The notes below the pieces were generated by a model. The model was not told where the DNA came from. It searched no databases and saw only the letters and a list, made by a program, of their open reading frames with translations. A program made the position numbers and the translations under genes. Source: Ciona savignyi (Eukaryota; Chordata; Ascidiacea; Phlebobranchia; Cionidae). From it: a stretch of DNA of 64,000 nucleotides. Shown in pieces: positions 1-11,904 of the stretch. Position 1 is the stretch's first letter. Each line of letters begins with the position of its first letter. The stretch is taken from the NCBI GenBank assembly GCA_000149265.1, contig CH002517.1, forward strand, positions 327,109 through 391,108, written 5' to 3'.

Positions 1-585
1 CTTCCGCCGTTGCGCCGTTGCGGCGCAACGTTGTAAATTCGCCGCAATGTCTGTTTTATAATTACGCAAAAAATTCCCTGCGCATTTAAATAATTATCAC
101 ATTAAATCGTCTAACCGCAGCGCCGCTTTTCCAGCGGTGTTTATTGCTTTGATCGGCGGTTTGACCTAGGGTTACGTTGACCTAGATTCAATACAGGACC
201 ACTGACGCACTCCCGTTTTTCCCCATGTTCTTCCCATTACTAAGTATTAGCTAGAAGAGAACAGTAGGCTAACATCGGTTAACGGTTACCGGGTTTTTTC
301 TTTGATCAGTTAACCGTTTTAAGAATCTGGGTTCTTGCACAGGCCTCGCATACACATAAATATTTGGTATATTCTTTCCGTATTGTTGACGCTGCGCTGC
401 GTATTAACGACCATGCAATATTTCAGCGGGGGAAGTAGTTAGATTAAACACTTAAACTCCTGGCTTAATCTTTTAGCTTTGTAAATCGTTAGTATCCTAG
501 TTCTATCCTAGTTAGTTCGAGGCATAGGGCTGATTGTGACGTCATAAAATTTCGCGCAACGGTAACATTTTACTGAAGTCGCCGC
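1..585 (+). mobile_element. hAT-type MITE interior, copy 1 (left end off window)
   Basis: Bases 94-585 match the interior of the complete element at 55456-56345 almost base for base. Shared blocks include the TTTGATCGGCGGTTTGACC stretch and the end block AAGTCGCCGCCTATG. The first 90 bases differ by an insertion containing a GC-rich palindrome around 19-40. No terminal repeat is seen on the right, so this copy is truncated or rearranged there. No coding capacity. Confidence 0.75.
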
Positions 586-963
586 CTATGGTGCTGGTAA
601 TAGGTGATATGGTAACATCTTTATAACAGCCACCACAAACCAATACTGCTAAAACAAGTATTTACCAGCATATGATTTGGGTGATTCAGTCAAGTGCATG
701 CTGTATTTGAATTTATTGTCATTTAGCTGTTAACTGTAGTTAGGGGTTTTGGATGAGCGAATATTGTGCTTTAGATACAAATCTAATATAAATCTAAGAG
801 TGCAAATCCCATTTATCCCAAAACCTGTGATATAAGGATTTGTGAATTATATAGGTATTTTTTTTTTAAAACTTCGTTTCTGATTAATTAGATCAGAAGG
901 AAATTAAAGATTCGAAATTCCAGATACAAAACACAATATTCTAGTACAGGAGTGTCAAACTTA

Positions 964-1173
964 GGAGGCAAAAACTAAAAGAAGGGAAGGAGGGAAACTG
1001 CTCACTAAAATAAATATTAGGACATTGGAGTTAGTTTTAAAGTTGGGGTTGGAGTTAGGGTTAGTTGTGGGGTTGAGATAAGTGTTTAGCAAAGGGTTAA
1101 GAATTAGTTTCCATAATTTTGGTTAGGTTCCGTTCTTCCCCTATTCCCGCTTTCCCACCCTTTAGGGTTGTAC
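964..1173 (+). mobile_element. ~210 bp MITE, AGGGAAAG-type family
   Basis: Same family as 54071-54286. Both begin with a G-run, an A-run and CTAAAAG, then GGAGGGAAACTGC, and share the central block GTTGGGGTTGGAGTTAGGG. AACTTA lies on both sides as a possible target duplication. Non-coding. Confidence 0.6.
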
Positions 1174-1769
1174 AACTTAGGGTTTTCAAGGACATTTCAT
1201 TTTAGGAATTTAGCCAAGGGCCACAAGCAATTTTCATATTTGTAATAAAATTAATTTATTGGAAACAGAAGGATAGTATTACCATGTTTTTGTTCATAAT
1301 ATTTTAATTAATGCTTTTAAACCAACTTTCTGTAAATTGTCTATTTAAGTAATCTCCTTCAAGTTAAAAGGTTTGAAAAGGGTAATAAATTTGGATAAAA
1401 ACCTTAAAAACGCAACTATTATTATGGTGCCCTGTTCTATTTAATTCTTCTGTAATGTCCATAGTTCAGATAACTGACGTTAAAAAGATACAAATAGATT
1501 TAATTGGAATTAAATATTTGCAAATAAACGTAATTTGTTAATAAGCATTTAAATTTGTTCACAATACATTTCCTAACACTATTAAAGCATAGGCTATGCA
1601 AATAGGATGTACCGGTACATGTTTATGCTGAAATTGCAATCATTAGATTACCTTGCGCCCACCCTAAAGTTACAGGAATTATTGCAATGTGTTGTGCATG
1701 ATTGATATGTTTCTGCTGTTTTATTTATGTTCATTAATCAATTGGGTTCAGAAGACTTCTGCTAAGTGC

Positions 1770-1945
1770 TTTGAAACAGGACACAACCGACTAGCTAGCG
1801 CTGGTTTTAATCCCACAACCTTTTAGCTGATGTTGCCTTAACAAGGACACAATCGACTAACTAGTGGTTGGTTTTGATCCCACAACTTTTCAGCTGATGA
1901 TGCCTTCACAAAGATACAATCGACTAGCTGGTAACTGGTTTCTAT
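1770..1945 (-). repeat. Tandem units derived from the SINE head
   Basis: Three units of about 63 bp, each carrying GACACAACCGACTAGCTAG followed by a 'gatcccacaac' segment. This is the reverse complement of the SINE region just after its tRNA-like head. A larger array of the same kind is at 4195-4510. Confidence 0.6.
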
Positions 1946-2307
1946 TCTACAGCAGTGACTTTCAATTTAAACTCAATAATTAGTCAGAACAGAATACAAA
2001 CTATCACCCATTAATTTTACTATTTTCAAGAAGTACAAGTGCAAACCTTTCAATACACGACCGTTTGCCCCCTTTTCCATTGTATGTACGCGCATAAATA
2101 TTTATAATCACTGCTTTTTTCAGAATGGGCAAGCAGAAAAACAAAATTTAAAAAAAGGAATGGTATGTTTAAATAAAAAAAATGAAATTTACAATTACAG
2201 AGAATCTATTTTCTCAATTATGGTGTGAAAGTTGCACCATTATAACATCCGATCGAATAAGAAAACCAAAATGGCGTTACTGACAGCTAAAGTTTTTTTT
2301 GTTTTAA

Positions 2308-2602
2308 ATAGGATAGGATAGGATAGGATATTCATGTTTATCCCTGTTAATGGAAAAAACCAAGGGGGTTAACACACAGGCAATCGTCAGATCACCTTGC
2401 ACGCACCGTCTGGTTACTGGAGCTATTGCAGTGTGTTGTGTATGATAGACACGTTCCTCCAATTTGGTAATACCCAATAATCTGCTGGGTTCAGGCAAAG
2501 GCCGTAAAGTGCCTTGCACAAAGACACAACAGTCTAGCTAGCGACCAGTTTCGCACCTGCAACCTTTAGAAAGGCACTTAACCGCTAGACCAACCGGCCG
2601 GA
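2308..2602 (-). mobile_element. tRNA-derived SINE, near full length
   Basis: Reverse-oriented copy. It opens with the GGATA tail repeats and ends with the complement of the tRNA-like head (GCACTTAACCGCTAGACC, then CCGGCCGGA). It lies in the intron or 3' flank below exon 3 of the Niban-like gene. Confidence 0.85.
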
Positions 2603-2714
2603 AATAGAAAGATAAAGCAGAGAATACAATACATAATAATGTATTGATATATAACTATTATGTAAACACATTTACCAAATATTCTGTCCAAAAATTTGTT
2701 TTAACAAGGCCTAC

Positions 2715-4643
2715 CTGTTTGGTTTTATAAACTTCGAGAGAGTAATCCGATTGTATGACGCAGTAAACCTTCTTCCATTTTTTACGAGTTTGCTTCGATA
2801 AAAGGTGAAGAACGCCTTGTTTTATAGGACGATTGAAACTTTTCCACTGCAATGATAAGATTTATGTAAAGATATTTATGGTAGGGACTTGAGAAATGTG
2901 GCACAGATGGACATGTGGTGTGCTTATCAAGGTTGATTAGTGCAAAAATGTGTATGGTAGGGACCCTGGAAATGTGACACAGATGGACAGGTGGTGTGCT
3001 TATCAAGGTTGATTTGTGTGGAAATGTGTATGGTAGGGACATTGGAAATGTGGCACAGATAAACAGGTCATGTGCTTATCAAGGTCGATTTGTGTGGAAA
3101 CATGACCAAACTATGAATTTATAAACAGTGTCTACCAGAAACAGGAGCAAAAATCTTACTTTTCTCTGGTTTAACTTCCACTTGGGTAAATCTTCCTTTC
3201 CCTCAAGCTCTCGGTTGACCTTTTGCATGTAGAACCACATGTAAGCTGCCTCATATCGCTTCAAGAACACTTTCACAAAGTCCGTGTTTGATTCTGAGTA
3301 CAATAAAGCTGTATGACATCACAACCACTTATGGTGTGTGTATGATTAATGGACTTCCGTAGTCAAACATAGGACAGAATAAACGGCTAATTTTGTTCAG
3401 GATTTTTATGGTTTTGGAGCAGTTCAGGAAAAAGTCACCAGCATAACAATAACCATCCACATATTATTAATGCATATGTTTATAAGCTTAGCTGTTGTGA
3501 TTGTGCCTATTTTTCAGGTGTTTTTTTAAGTGTGTTTTTAATCATCCACATATTACGGGCCTACAACCTGAAAGTGGAAGTTTTTTCTACAGTGTGAGTA
3601 GGGTATTCAGTCCAAGACCACTTTCCCACATTAAACACATCAGTTTAAAAGTAAATTTGAATTAAATACATATGAATTTTAAAAACATTTTCTATTTTTT
3701 CTTTTTGTCCCTGTTACAAATATCTACAAGTTTTTTTCAGTACGTGTTACCAGTCAGTTTTACAACAAATTGCTCAATTTTGCTCAGATCAGAATTTTCT
3801 CAATTATTGGCTGCAGGCATAAAATTATTTCTTGTCTATTTATATTGCTGACGGTCTAATCGCCGCGTTGAATCGAATTAAAATTTAATATTAGCTTATC
3901 TTGGTTTAATTTCAGGATTATTGGGTTGGGTTCGTGTGTTTATATTTAACCACATACACGCGGCTTTGGCATCCAACGTGGGGTGATTAAGCCCAGTGGT
4001 TAAGTGGGTAAACTAATTATAGACTCAATAAAATTAATGAAGTTTTTTCCATAGTTTGTTAGATTAGCTTGAGCTTACTGTCAGGTTACCATAAATATTG
4101 TAGTGTGTTGTATATGTTTAAAATTGTGCTATAGATAACAAATTAATTTATTGGGATAAAATCAATGTCTGTTATATATCATCTTTTTAGGCACATAGCA
4201 GCTAAAAATTGGTTTCGATCCCACAACATTTCAGTTGTTAAATGATACAACACTTAATGACACAACCGACTAGCTAGCAACTGGTTTCGATCCCACAATG
4301 TTTTAACTGACGGTGCCATCACAAGGACACAACCGACTAGCTAGTGGCTGGTTTCGATCCCACAATGTTTTAACTGACGGTGCCATCACAAGGACACAAC
4401 CGACTAGCTAGTGGCTGATTTCGATCCCACAACCTTTCAGCTGACAGTGCCTTTACAAGGACACAACTGACTAGCTAGAGGCTGGTTTTGATCATACAAC
4501 CTCTCATGCCCAGTCAGATAAGGCCACGAAAATATCGCAAACACCAGTAATAAACAACCCAATCACTCACGGTAGACTTGATCTGCACTGTGCCCTTCAA
4601 TCTTGGTCCCACTTAGTACCAGCAACGACAGTGCTTTGCCCAT
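2715..4643 (-). CDS. Niban-like (FAM129) protein, N-terminal exons
   Basis: Three exons joined in phase on the minus strand: 4643-4571 (ATG, 24 codons plus 1 base), 3293-3160 and 2846-2715, with donors GTGAGT, GTAAGA and GTAGGC. The product starts MGKALS, a plausible N-myristoylation signal as in vertebrate Niban proteins. It continues with a helical segment (DFVKVFLKRYEAAY) and then the start of a PH-like domain (KKWKKVYCVIQSDYSLEVYK). That order, and the KKW..(R/V)Y...NDY/SDY..E.Y.(N/T)K pattern, match human NIBAN1/NIBAN2, which are cytosolic or membrane-associated stress and survival regulators. The frame runs off the left edge after about 113 codons, so most of the protein is absent. A block of 76 bp satellite sits in the second intron. 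The gene is tandem with NELF-E on the same strand, about 1.7 kb downstream of it. Family assignment rests on remembered similarity only. Confidence 0.7.
2870..3110 (-). repeat. 76 bp satellite, about 3 units
   Basis: Units contain GGTGTGCTTATCAAGGTTGA and GTATGGTAGGGAC, at a 76 bp period. It lies in intron 2 of the Niban-like gene. Larger arrays are at 8869-9838 and 45683-46425. Confidence 0.85.
4195..4510 (-). repeat. SINE-derived ~63 bp tandem array
   Basis: About five head-to-tail units. Each has ACACAACCGACTAGCTAG, then GGTTTCGATCCCACAA, then a TGCC(A/T)TCACAAGG spacer. Neighbouring units are nearly identical (4261-4440), showing local tandem amplification of an internal SINE segment. 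It lies in intron 1 of the Niban-like gene. Confidence 0.7.
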
Positions 4644-5880
4644 GCTTCTATTTTAAAACAACATTCTTTAAAAACAAGCTAACTCAAGGTAGCTGTGACA
4701 GAGAATTTTAAATATTGTTACATTATGAAAGTGATACATAAAACTTGAGTTTTGTTCTAACAGCTTTATTATTGGCTTATAGAGTGTTCATAGAATAAAA
4801 AAAAAACTATCACCAACCATAATGAATTACATTTTGTCCATTAAATTGGACAAAATAGTTACTTAAAATCAACTTTCATCTTAGTATGGTAATTTAAGTG
4901 CCTTCACAAGGACACAATCGATTAGCTAGTGGCTGGTTACTTCATATCTAGCCTATTGACAAATGTTTTATTTTTTTCCGTGAATGTACAGACTTTTATT
5001 TTTTCCCTTGGTATCTTTTAATATTAACTTTTAAATACATTAGTAAAATTTCACTATTGTAGGCTACGTTTTATTTGTACAGAAAACGAAAAACTTTGTT
5101 GTCTTGTTTTTAAAAATAGACAAAAGGCGCCTGAATAAATAACAACTCAACAAAATTATACCAGATTCATAAGTGCTAGTATACTACGCACATTAAACAA
5201 ATAGCGTAACTTAAACTTAAAAACACAAAACCTTTAACTAAACAGTATTTGTAAAACTGAACGAAACACTGACCCGTGGAGCGAGTTTGTGCAATCTTTT
5301 AAATTACTGTTTATCTGTTTACTTCTTCGGTAAATAAATGGCTTGAAACGTGATCTAGCTCCGTGTCGGTTCGGCTCAATAATTGTCGATCGAATAACTC
5401 TTGCAAGTCTGGCTCTTGCCAAGAATTCGTGACGTCACGTATTTGACGTCAAAATAATAACAAACGTAAAAGGGAAAACCCCTTCGATGCAAGAAGAAAG
5501 AACGCTATCGCTACCATGCGGACTCAAATAATTCGGAATGTTTTAATTTTTTACTAGGCTAGTTTTGAAAACCATTAAATGATCGTCACCAATTACATTT
5601 TTTGTACAGAATTGGTATATCGTCCGTCGCGTTAACTTTTCGACCACACGACCGTACAGAATAATTGAAATATTGTTGTTGTTTTTCTATTCGAACAACG
5701 AAATAAACATTCTTATTTTTATCCCAACTAGTTTTAGTTTAGTTCAAATTAATGAAAATCCATTAATGTCAACTAGTTGTTGAGACGGGTTATATATAAA
5801 GGCAACGATACGTGGGCAAATTTTGTTCTGTTTATATATATTGTATTAAACTGGATTACTGTAAGTAGCGCAAGGATATT
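4644..5880. other. Niban/NELF-E intergenic region; no gene seen
   Basis: Spacer between the start of the Niban-like gene and the 3' flank of NELF-E. It must hold the Niban-like promoter, but no motif can be pointed to. A short SINE scrap lies at 4895-4935. Confidence 0.5.
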
Positions 5881-5944
5881 CAGGTTTATTTCCGTGGATT
5901 AAAAGCGCTGGGCAGTTCGGTCGAAGACAACCGCAAGCTGGTAG

Positions 5945-6101
5945 TTCCACCAAATTGAAGTTCTAAACGTGTCTATCATACACAACACAGTGCAATAGCT
6001 CCGGTAACCTAAAAGAGGGCGCGAGGTGGTTGATGATTGTTCGTGTGTTAACCCTCTTAGTTTTTCCAGTCCCGGGGATAAACAGAAATATCCTATCCTA
6101 C
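5945..6101 (+). mobile_element. SINE, 3' half
   Basis: Starts mid-element (TTCCACCAAATTGAAG) and runs to the TATCC tail. The tRNA-like head is missing. Confidence 0.75.
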
Positions 6102-6362
6102 TAAAATTCGGAACTTGGCTCGAATTTGGCACCAAGCAAGTTTGATTGAGAAAACAGAGAAAGTGTAGAAATTACATAAATCAACACGTATCCAATAACG
6201 TTAGAAAACAATGTATTCACAAAAGTCTCTTTGACCGCGTTGAAAGCAAAACAACAATTCAATTCCGTATATTCTGCACACTGCTGATTCAGATGAATCT
6301 CAGGGGGGGGTGACGTGCACCCCTGAACCCACGCCTAGTTTGGCCGCACGTCTAAATTCACT

Positions 6363-9300
6363 TCAAAACAAATCATCTTCGTACGACACAAGAGTCCTGC
6401 TGTCCTGGATGGAAGCTCCTTTGTCCCCTCGTTCCACTGGGGGGGCAAAGATCATAAAGTGTTCAACATGTCGGATAGATTAGCTTAGTGGCTTAGTGCG
6501 TGGCTTTTCAGCCGAAGGGTGACAGGTTCGAAACGGGTCGCTAGCTAGATAGTTGTGACCTTGGGTAAGGCACTTAGCAGATATTGCCTAAACCAAGTTG
6601 ATTGATGGGTTTCGGTGGATCTATTGAATAAACACACTGCAATAGCTCTGGTAACCCGACGGTGGGCGTGAGGTGATCTGACGATTGCCCGTGTGTTAAT
6701 CCCCTTTGTTTTCCCATTCACGAGGATAAACATTAATATCCTATCCTATCCTATTTGATAATAGCAAAAAAAATTACAAAAGTAGTTTGACGTACCTAAG
6801 CCACCCCAAGGCGTTTCTTGCGCCACCGATTCTAAAAGGGGTTGGTGCCTTGCCAGCGACACCTTTATGCGGCAATCGTCAACCAAGGAGTCGTCCATGT
6901 CAACGATCGCTTTTTCTGCGGCTTCAAATGAATCGTAGCTCACAAATCCTGAACTGTAGATTATCAAGGTTGATTTGTGTGAGTGTGAGAATGTGATTTT
7001 TTTAATCTAATTATCCTACATTTATCCCGGTCAAGCATTTTGTCAGTTTTCTTTAGGATACGGGCCGACATGACCGCTATATCCCGGATACATGATAGCT
7101 CGGGGCGCTAGAGTAATGGGCATTCTATGGCCTAAATTCCTGGTCCCGGGGCTACCGTGGAGCCGTCTATACTAATAAATGAATGGAATGTGATTTGATT
7201 TTTGCAATGTGGCACAGATGGACAGTTGGTGGTTTTAATCATATCAAAATAAAACTTTTTTTACTTTTTGTCCTTTTCCATATTCACTTTAATGATGTTG
7301 CCAAACTTGGTAAAATGTTTTCTAATCACAGTTTCGTTGATTACATAACCATGGATGTAGAGCGTATTTCCTGTAAAATAGTAAGTATGGAGTCTAAATT
7401 CCACCCCATGCTTAAAGCAAAGAATGTAGGATACAAATTCCACCCCATGTTTAAAGCACAGAATGTAGGATACAAATTCCACCCCATGCTTACAGCACAG
7501 AATGTAGGATAAAATTCCATCCCATGTTTAAAGCACAGAATGTAGGATACAAATTCCACCCCGTGCTTAAAGCACAGAATGTAGAATGTAAACTCTACCT
7601 TATGTTTTAACACAGAATGTTGGTTATAAATTCCACCCCATATTCACTTCTTTACCAAAACAATAAAATCACCTTTTCTTGGTGCCTTTTTCTCAACTCT
7701 CTTCTCTCTCCTAGGTGCTCTTGCTCTCTGTTCCTTTTTCGGTTTGTAGTTTTCATTAAAAGGTTTGGAACTTGGTTCTGTTGAATCCTACGTTATAACA
7801 ACCACGTTATCAATAAAGTAAAGTTCAGAAGAGTAATTCCAGCCGGTTAGCCTGGCGGTTAAGTGCGTCTTAATCGAAAGAAAGGTTGCAAGTGCGAAAC
7901 TGGTCGCTAATTTAATCGAATGGTTGCAAGTGCGAAACTAGTCGCTAGCTAGACGGTTGTGTCCCTGGGCAAGGCACCTAACGGACATTGCCTAAACTCA
8001 GCGGATTAATGGGTTCTACTAAATTGAAGGAACGTGTCGACCATACACAACACACTTAAAAGCTCCGGTAACCCGACGGTGGGTGCGTGGTGATCTGACG
8101 ATTGCCGTGTGTTAACCCCCTTGGTTTCCCATTCGGGGATAAACATGAATATCATATCCTAAAAATTCATTTAGAAATATTCTCGCCATTTTTACTTGTA
8201 ATTATAAATCTATGACTTAGAAAGAAGAAAAATGTCAAGATTTTGAACACTAAATAATGAATTGCAGCAATACTACTAGTCAACTACTGAGCTAATTAAG
8301 GTAAAAAATTCGAATTGTTGTGTCTAGAGCTGGGCGTAATTGATCAAAGTTGTATTACAGAATTACGCCAGCTCAGTTAGGTAATTCCGTAATTTTTATG
8401 ACGTTATCTTATTTAAACAAACAACTAAAAATTATCGTGTGTTTGGATGCATTTAATGGTAGACAAAGAGAGTAACACTTAACCTAAGAGATTTAAAAGT
8501 CTAAACTAAACTGTTCAGTCTTACCAAGTATCTAAACAACATAATCCAACAGATTAGTCTGGGTTTAGTGAGTGATTTGAAATTATTTGTACATCTCATG
8601 GTTAAGAATTAAAGGTAAAACACACAATCCAAGCCTTCTATTCTACTCACCAGTTTCGAAGTCTTGGGTTCAGGAATCTCGTCAGTATCCGTCCCAGTGT
8701 CGCTACCCGTGCTAAACGATTGAAATGTCGGTCGCTTACCCGTCTCTGGGTGCTGGGGGGTATATGGGTTATGTAGGAGGGTATATAGGGGAATTCCCTG
8801 TTCATCTTAACTTCATTTGGAGTTCTATTCAGTACAGTCTTTCCATGTGTCAATTGTGAAAAGTTTCGCATACCACCTCCATCTGTGCCACATTTTTAAA
8901 CTCCCTACCACACACATTTCCACACAAATCAACCTTGATAAGCACACCACCTGTCTATCTGTGCAACATTTCCAAAGTCCCTACCATACACATATCCACA
9001 CAAATCAACCTTAATAAGCACACCACCTATCCATCTGTGCCACATTTACAAACTCCCTACCATACACATTTCCACACAAATCAACCTTGATAAGCACACC
9101 ACCTGTCCATGTGTGCCACATTTTTAAACTCCCTACCATACATATTTCCACACAAATCAACCTTGATAAGCACACCACCTGTTTATCTGTGCCACATTTT
9201 TAAACTTACTACCATACACATTTCCACACAAATCAACCTTGATAAGCACACCACCTGTCCATCTGTGCCACATTTCCAAAGTCTCTACCATACACATTTA

Positions 9301-11331
9301 CACACAAATCAACCTTGATAAGCACACCACCTGTCCATCTGTGCCACATTTCCAAAGTCCCTACCATACACATTTCCACACAAATCAACCTTGATAAGCA
9401 CACCACCTGCCCATCTGTGGCACACTTCCAAAGTCCCTACCATACACATTTCCACACAAATCAACCTTGATAAGCACACCATCTGTCCATCTGTGCAACA
9501 TTTCCAAAGTCCCTACCATACACATATCCACACAAATCAACCTTAATAAGCACACCACCTATCCATGAGTGCCACATTTCCAAAGTCTCTACCATACACA
9601 TTTCTACACAAATCAACCTTGATAAGCACACCACCTGTCCATCTGTGCCACATTTCCAAAGCCCCTACCATATACATTTCCACACAAATCAACCTTGATA
9701 AGCACACCACCTGTCCATCTGTGCAACATTTTCAAAGTCCCTACCATATACATTTCCACACAAATCAACCTTGATAAGCATACCACCTGTTCATCTGAGC
9801 CACATTTCTACACCACATGGCCACTTGTGCCACCTTTTCACATTGCAGTTTAAACTAAACACAAATCAAACTTAATGACCAACGAAAGTCCATAGGACAT
9901 CCAGATCCAAGCGTGACTCCCAAAATATCTCTAAACTCACAGCGGAAAGTTTTCGTTTGAGATTCGAAGATCGTTTGAACGAGGTTTTCTTCTCCAGTTT
10001 GACCTCAATGGCTCCTGCTTTCAGGAGCTTCTTTGCAGCCTCTGTATTCGCAGCAGCGTCAAACGATTTTATCGGTTTCGCTGCCAATTTTTTCTTGGCT
10101 GTCAGAAATTCTTGGGACTTTGAAGNNNNNNNNNNNNNNNNNNNNNNNNNNNNNNNNNNNNNNNNNNNNNNNNNNNNNNNNNNNNNNNNNNNNNNNNNNN
10201 NNNNNNNNNNNNNNNNNNNNNNNNNCATGATCGTGAAATTTGTGGGTGTGGATGGTGACAGAATTTGGGAGTGGGGGTGGTCATAAAATTTGTGGTTATT
10301 GGTGGTGACAAAATTTGGACATAGGGGTGGTCATAAAATTTGTGGGTATGGGTAGTGACAAAATTTGGGGGCGGGGATAGTCACAAAAGATAAATTGAAT
10401 TGGATAATGTTTACAGTACTATTACACTTTTAATAAACTATAAACATACTTTCCATAAGGAATTACTATACAGAAAAAATTCTATGTAACAAAATAAAAA
10501 TGGTCCTTTTTACAACATCCGTAAAATAACCAAAATAAATTATAACAGAGCAAAACAATTTGGATTTGTAGACTTCACATAGAGATGACTGTTTTAGGAG
10601 GATTTCTTTAACAGTGCAGATGAAATAACATATTTTCAAGCATTGCTATGGATACTTACCGGAATATGAGACTTATTTTTCTGGTTTGCGTTTGGGGTAT
10701 TTCCCGATTTCTCATCTTGTTCTCGTTTCCTTTTCAGAGTCAAAACTTTCAGCTCCTTTTTCTGGAAAAATACAGATTCTGATTTGAGCTATCCCAATTT
10801 AATTTGGAACTGCCTACTTTTACTTTTAGCACGAGGCCAGTAGGTTGCCTCTAATTACTAAAGGATCGCAATACTAAAGGAGGGTTGAAGGGATGTAGAA
10901 AACAGGCTCAATAAAACTATGAAAACTAATTCTACACTCCCCTAAACATTAATCTCAACACCAAAACTAACCATAACTCCAACCCCATATTTAAAACAAA
11001 CTCAAATGCCCTTATCTTCATTTTAAAAAGCAGTTTCACTCATTCCCTCCTTTTATTTTTCCCCATCCGTACGCTACAAGCAATCCAAATAAGGTACCGG
11101 CCCAGTATGCACTTATCTCAGAGAAAAAATTCGATCAATAACGTTTATTGTTAGTATTCGACAAAACAAAAAACCAATAATATGTACATGACAATTTAAT
11201 GGCAAATTGTTGTTATGGTATCTAGTAAAATATGACAAAATACAAATAAAACAACTCACCAAATTCCGCAAAACTTCATATTGTTTTTTCAGTAACTGCT
11301 CTTCTTCAGTTAGTCTTGATGAGAAGACCAT
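6363..11331 (-). CDS. NELFE: Negative elongation factor E (NELF-E)
   Basis: RNA-binding subunit of the nuclear NELF complex, which holds RNA polymerase II at promoter-proximal pauses. Exons (minus): 11331-11260, 10761-10660, a third ending at 9941 whose start is in the N gap (visible to 10125), 8752-8651, 7787-7673, 7370-7265, 6953-6796 and 6436-6363 (TGA). All visible donors and acceptors are GT/AG and all phases agree. Domains: an N-terminal coiled segment (SRLTEEEQLLKKQYEVLRN), a conserved middle (AAKKLLKAGAI; HPETGKRPTFQSF), a short basic linker (KEQRARAPRREKR), then an RRM with RNP2 NTLYIHGY and RNP1-like SGFVSYDS. It ends in a tail (SRTLVSYEDDLF). The order matches human NELF-E, but the long Arg-Asp repeat tract is reduced to about 20 basic residues. 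About 300 codons are visible. The start is the first ATG and lies in the matching N-terminal context. Divergent to the sugar-transporter gene about 1.5 kb away. Confidence 0.92.
6470..6754 (+). mobile_element. SINE, full length, older head type
   Basis: Head GGATAGATTAGCTTAGTGGC with B box AGGTTCGAAAC; tail TATCCTATCCTATCC. It lies between the last two exons of NELF-E, in the opposite orientation to the gene. Confidence 0.85.
7385..7648 (+). repeat. 39 bp minisatellite filling a NELF-E intron
   Basis: Six to seven units of 39 bp (core AAATTCCACCCCATG..TAAAGCACAGAATGTAGGATAC). The array occupies almost the whole intron between exons ending at 7673 and starting at 7370. Because 39 is a multiple of three, every frame stays open, giving spurious ORFs on both strands. 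Confidence 0.9.
7841..8161 (+). mobile_element. SINE with internal head duplication
   Basis: Full element from GCCGGTTAGCCTGGCGGTTAAG to the tail. The segment AATCGAA..GGTTGCAAGTGCGAAACT..TCGC occurs twice in a row (about 7875-7940), giving two B-box-like sequences. Confidence 0.8.
8869..9838 (+). repeat. 76 bp satellite, about 12 units
   Basis: Head-to-tail units with the core CACACAAATCAACCTTGATA and AGCACACCACCTGTCCATCT. 'GTGC(C/A)ACATT' recurs at 8885, 8961 and 9037, giving a 76 bp period. It lies in the NELF-E intron between exons 3 and 4. ORFs in the array are artefacts of low stop density. Confidence 0.93.
10126..10225. other. Assembly gap (100 N)
   Basis: A run of exactly 100 N. It hides the 5' end of NELF-E exon 3 and its acceptor site. 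Confidence 0.99.
10226..10390 (+). repeat. Short G-rich tandem repeat beside the gap
   Basis: Units of about 30 bp alternating TCATAAAATTTGTGGGTATG and GGTGACAAAATTTGGG. The array probably caused the assembly gap. It lies in NELF-E intron 2. Confidence 0.75.
10870..11090 (-). mobile_element. Degenerate copy of the ~215 bp MITE
   Basis: Reverse orientation. Shares the complement of the central block (AACATTAATCTCAACACC, CATAACTCCAACCCCA) and the purine-run ends with 54071-54286. It lies in NELF-E intron 1. Confidence 0.55.
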
Positions 11332-11904
11332 TTTAAGGTTTTATAAATAACAACCAATATTATGAACAAACAAATCTTTGGAAAAAAGTTCTTTAACCCA
11401 AGTTGTAGAAGTAGAATTGGATATATTTGGAAGAAAAAGTCGATTTGGTTTAACTTATATTTCAAGAATTACAAGATTTTCATTAACATATTCACTATTC
11501 CGTACGACAATTTAAAATAATAATCTATCTTGATATTTATTTATAATTATGTTCTACCGAAATTTTAGGTTAAATGAAATTTTGTAACTAAAAAAATAAA
11601 TCAGTCTAATGTTTACATATTCTATCTCCGTAACTTTGGTTAAAGTTACCTATTTGAATTACCCAGGTTTTTACCCCAACATGTTACAACTTACAAGCAA
11701 AAATATGAGAGTTTTTTCAAAGCTGCGGGTGTGTTATATGTACTTGAGACGTCGCTTTATTTTGGTTTATTGTTTGTTGTTGTTTTTTAAAATAATTAAA
11801 GAAACACTTACTTAAAATATAAAAAAGCAAAATAAATGGCAAAACGGGAGTCTTTATATAAGGGCATGAAAAAATAAAATTGTAATTTTGGGTATAATCA
11901 ATTA

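Larger units (their letters stand above)
586..2300. other. Intergenic or Niban-gene 3' intron; no gene recognised
   Basis: AT-rich sequence without a convincing exon. It contains the small MITE at 964-1173 and SINE-derived repeats near 1770-1945. Later exons of the Niban-like gene could lie here undetected or beyond the left edge. Confidence 0.5.

Noticed and set aside
2304..2519. Short ORFs with LPEPS..ERVYHTQHTAIAPVTRRC-type peptides (also near 6545, 20290, 25710 and 26221)
   Set aside because: All lie inside SINE copies and reflect the shared SINE sequence, not a gene family.
7183..7613. 109-residue plus ORF and 90-residue minus ORF with repeated FHPM or FVSYILCFKHG peptides
   Set aside because: Frames through the 39 bp minisatellite in a NELF-E intron. 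Only 7265-7370 on the minus strand is a real exon here.
8817..9774. Several 65-69 residue ORFs rich in His, Pro and Thr on the plus strand
   Set aside because: They are reading frames through the 76 bp satellite. The unit is not a multiple of three and all frames give similar peptides.
8869..9838. CRISPR-like array
   Set aside because: Units are contiguous 76 bp repeats without unique spacers, in a eukaryotic intron.
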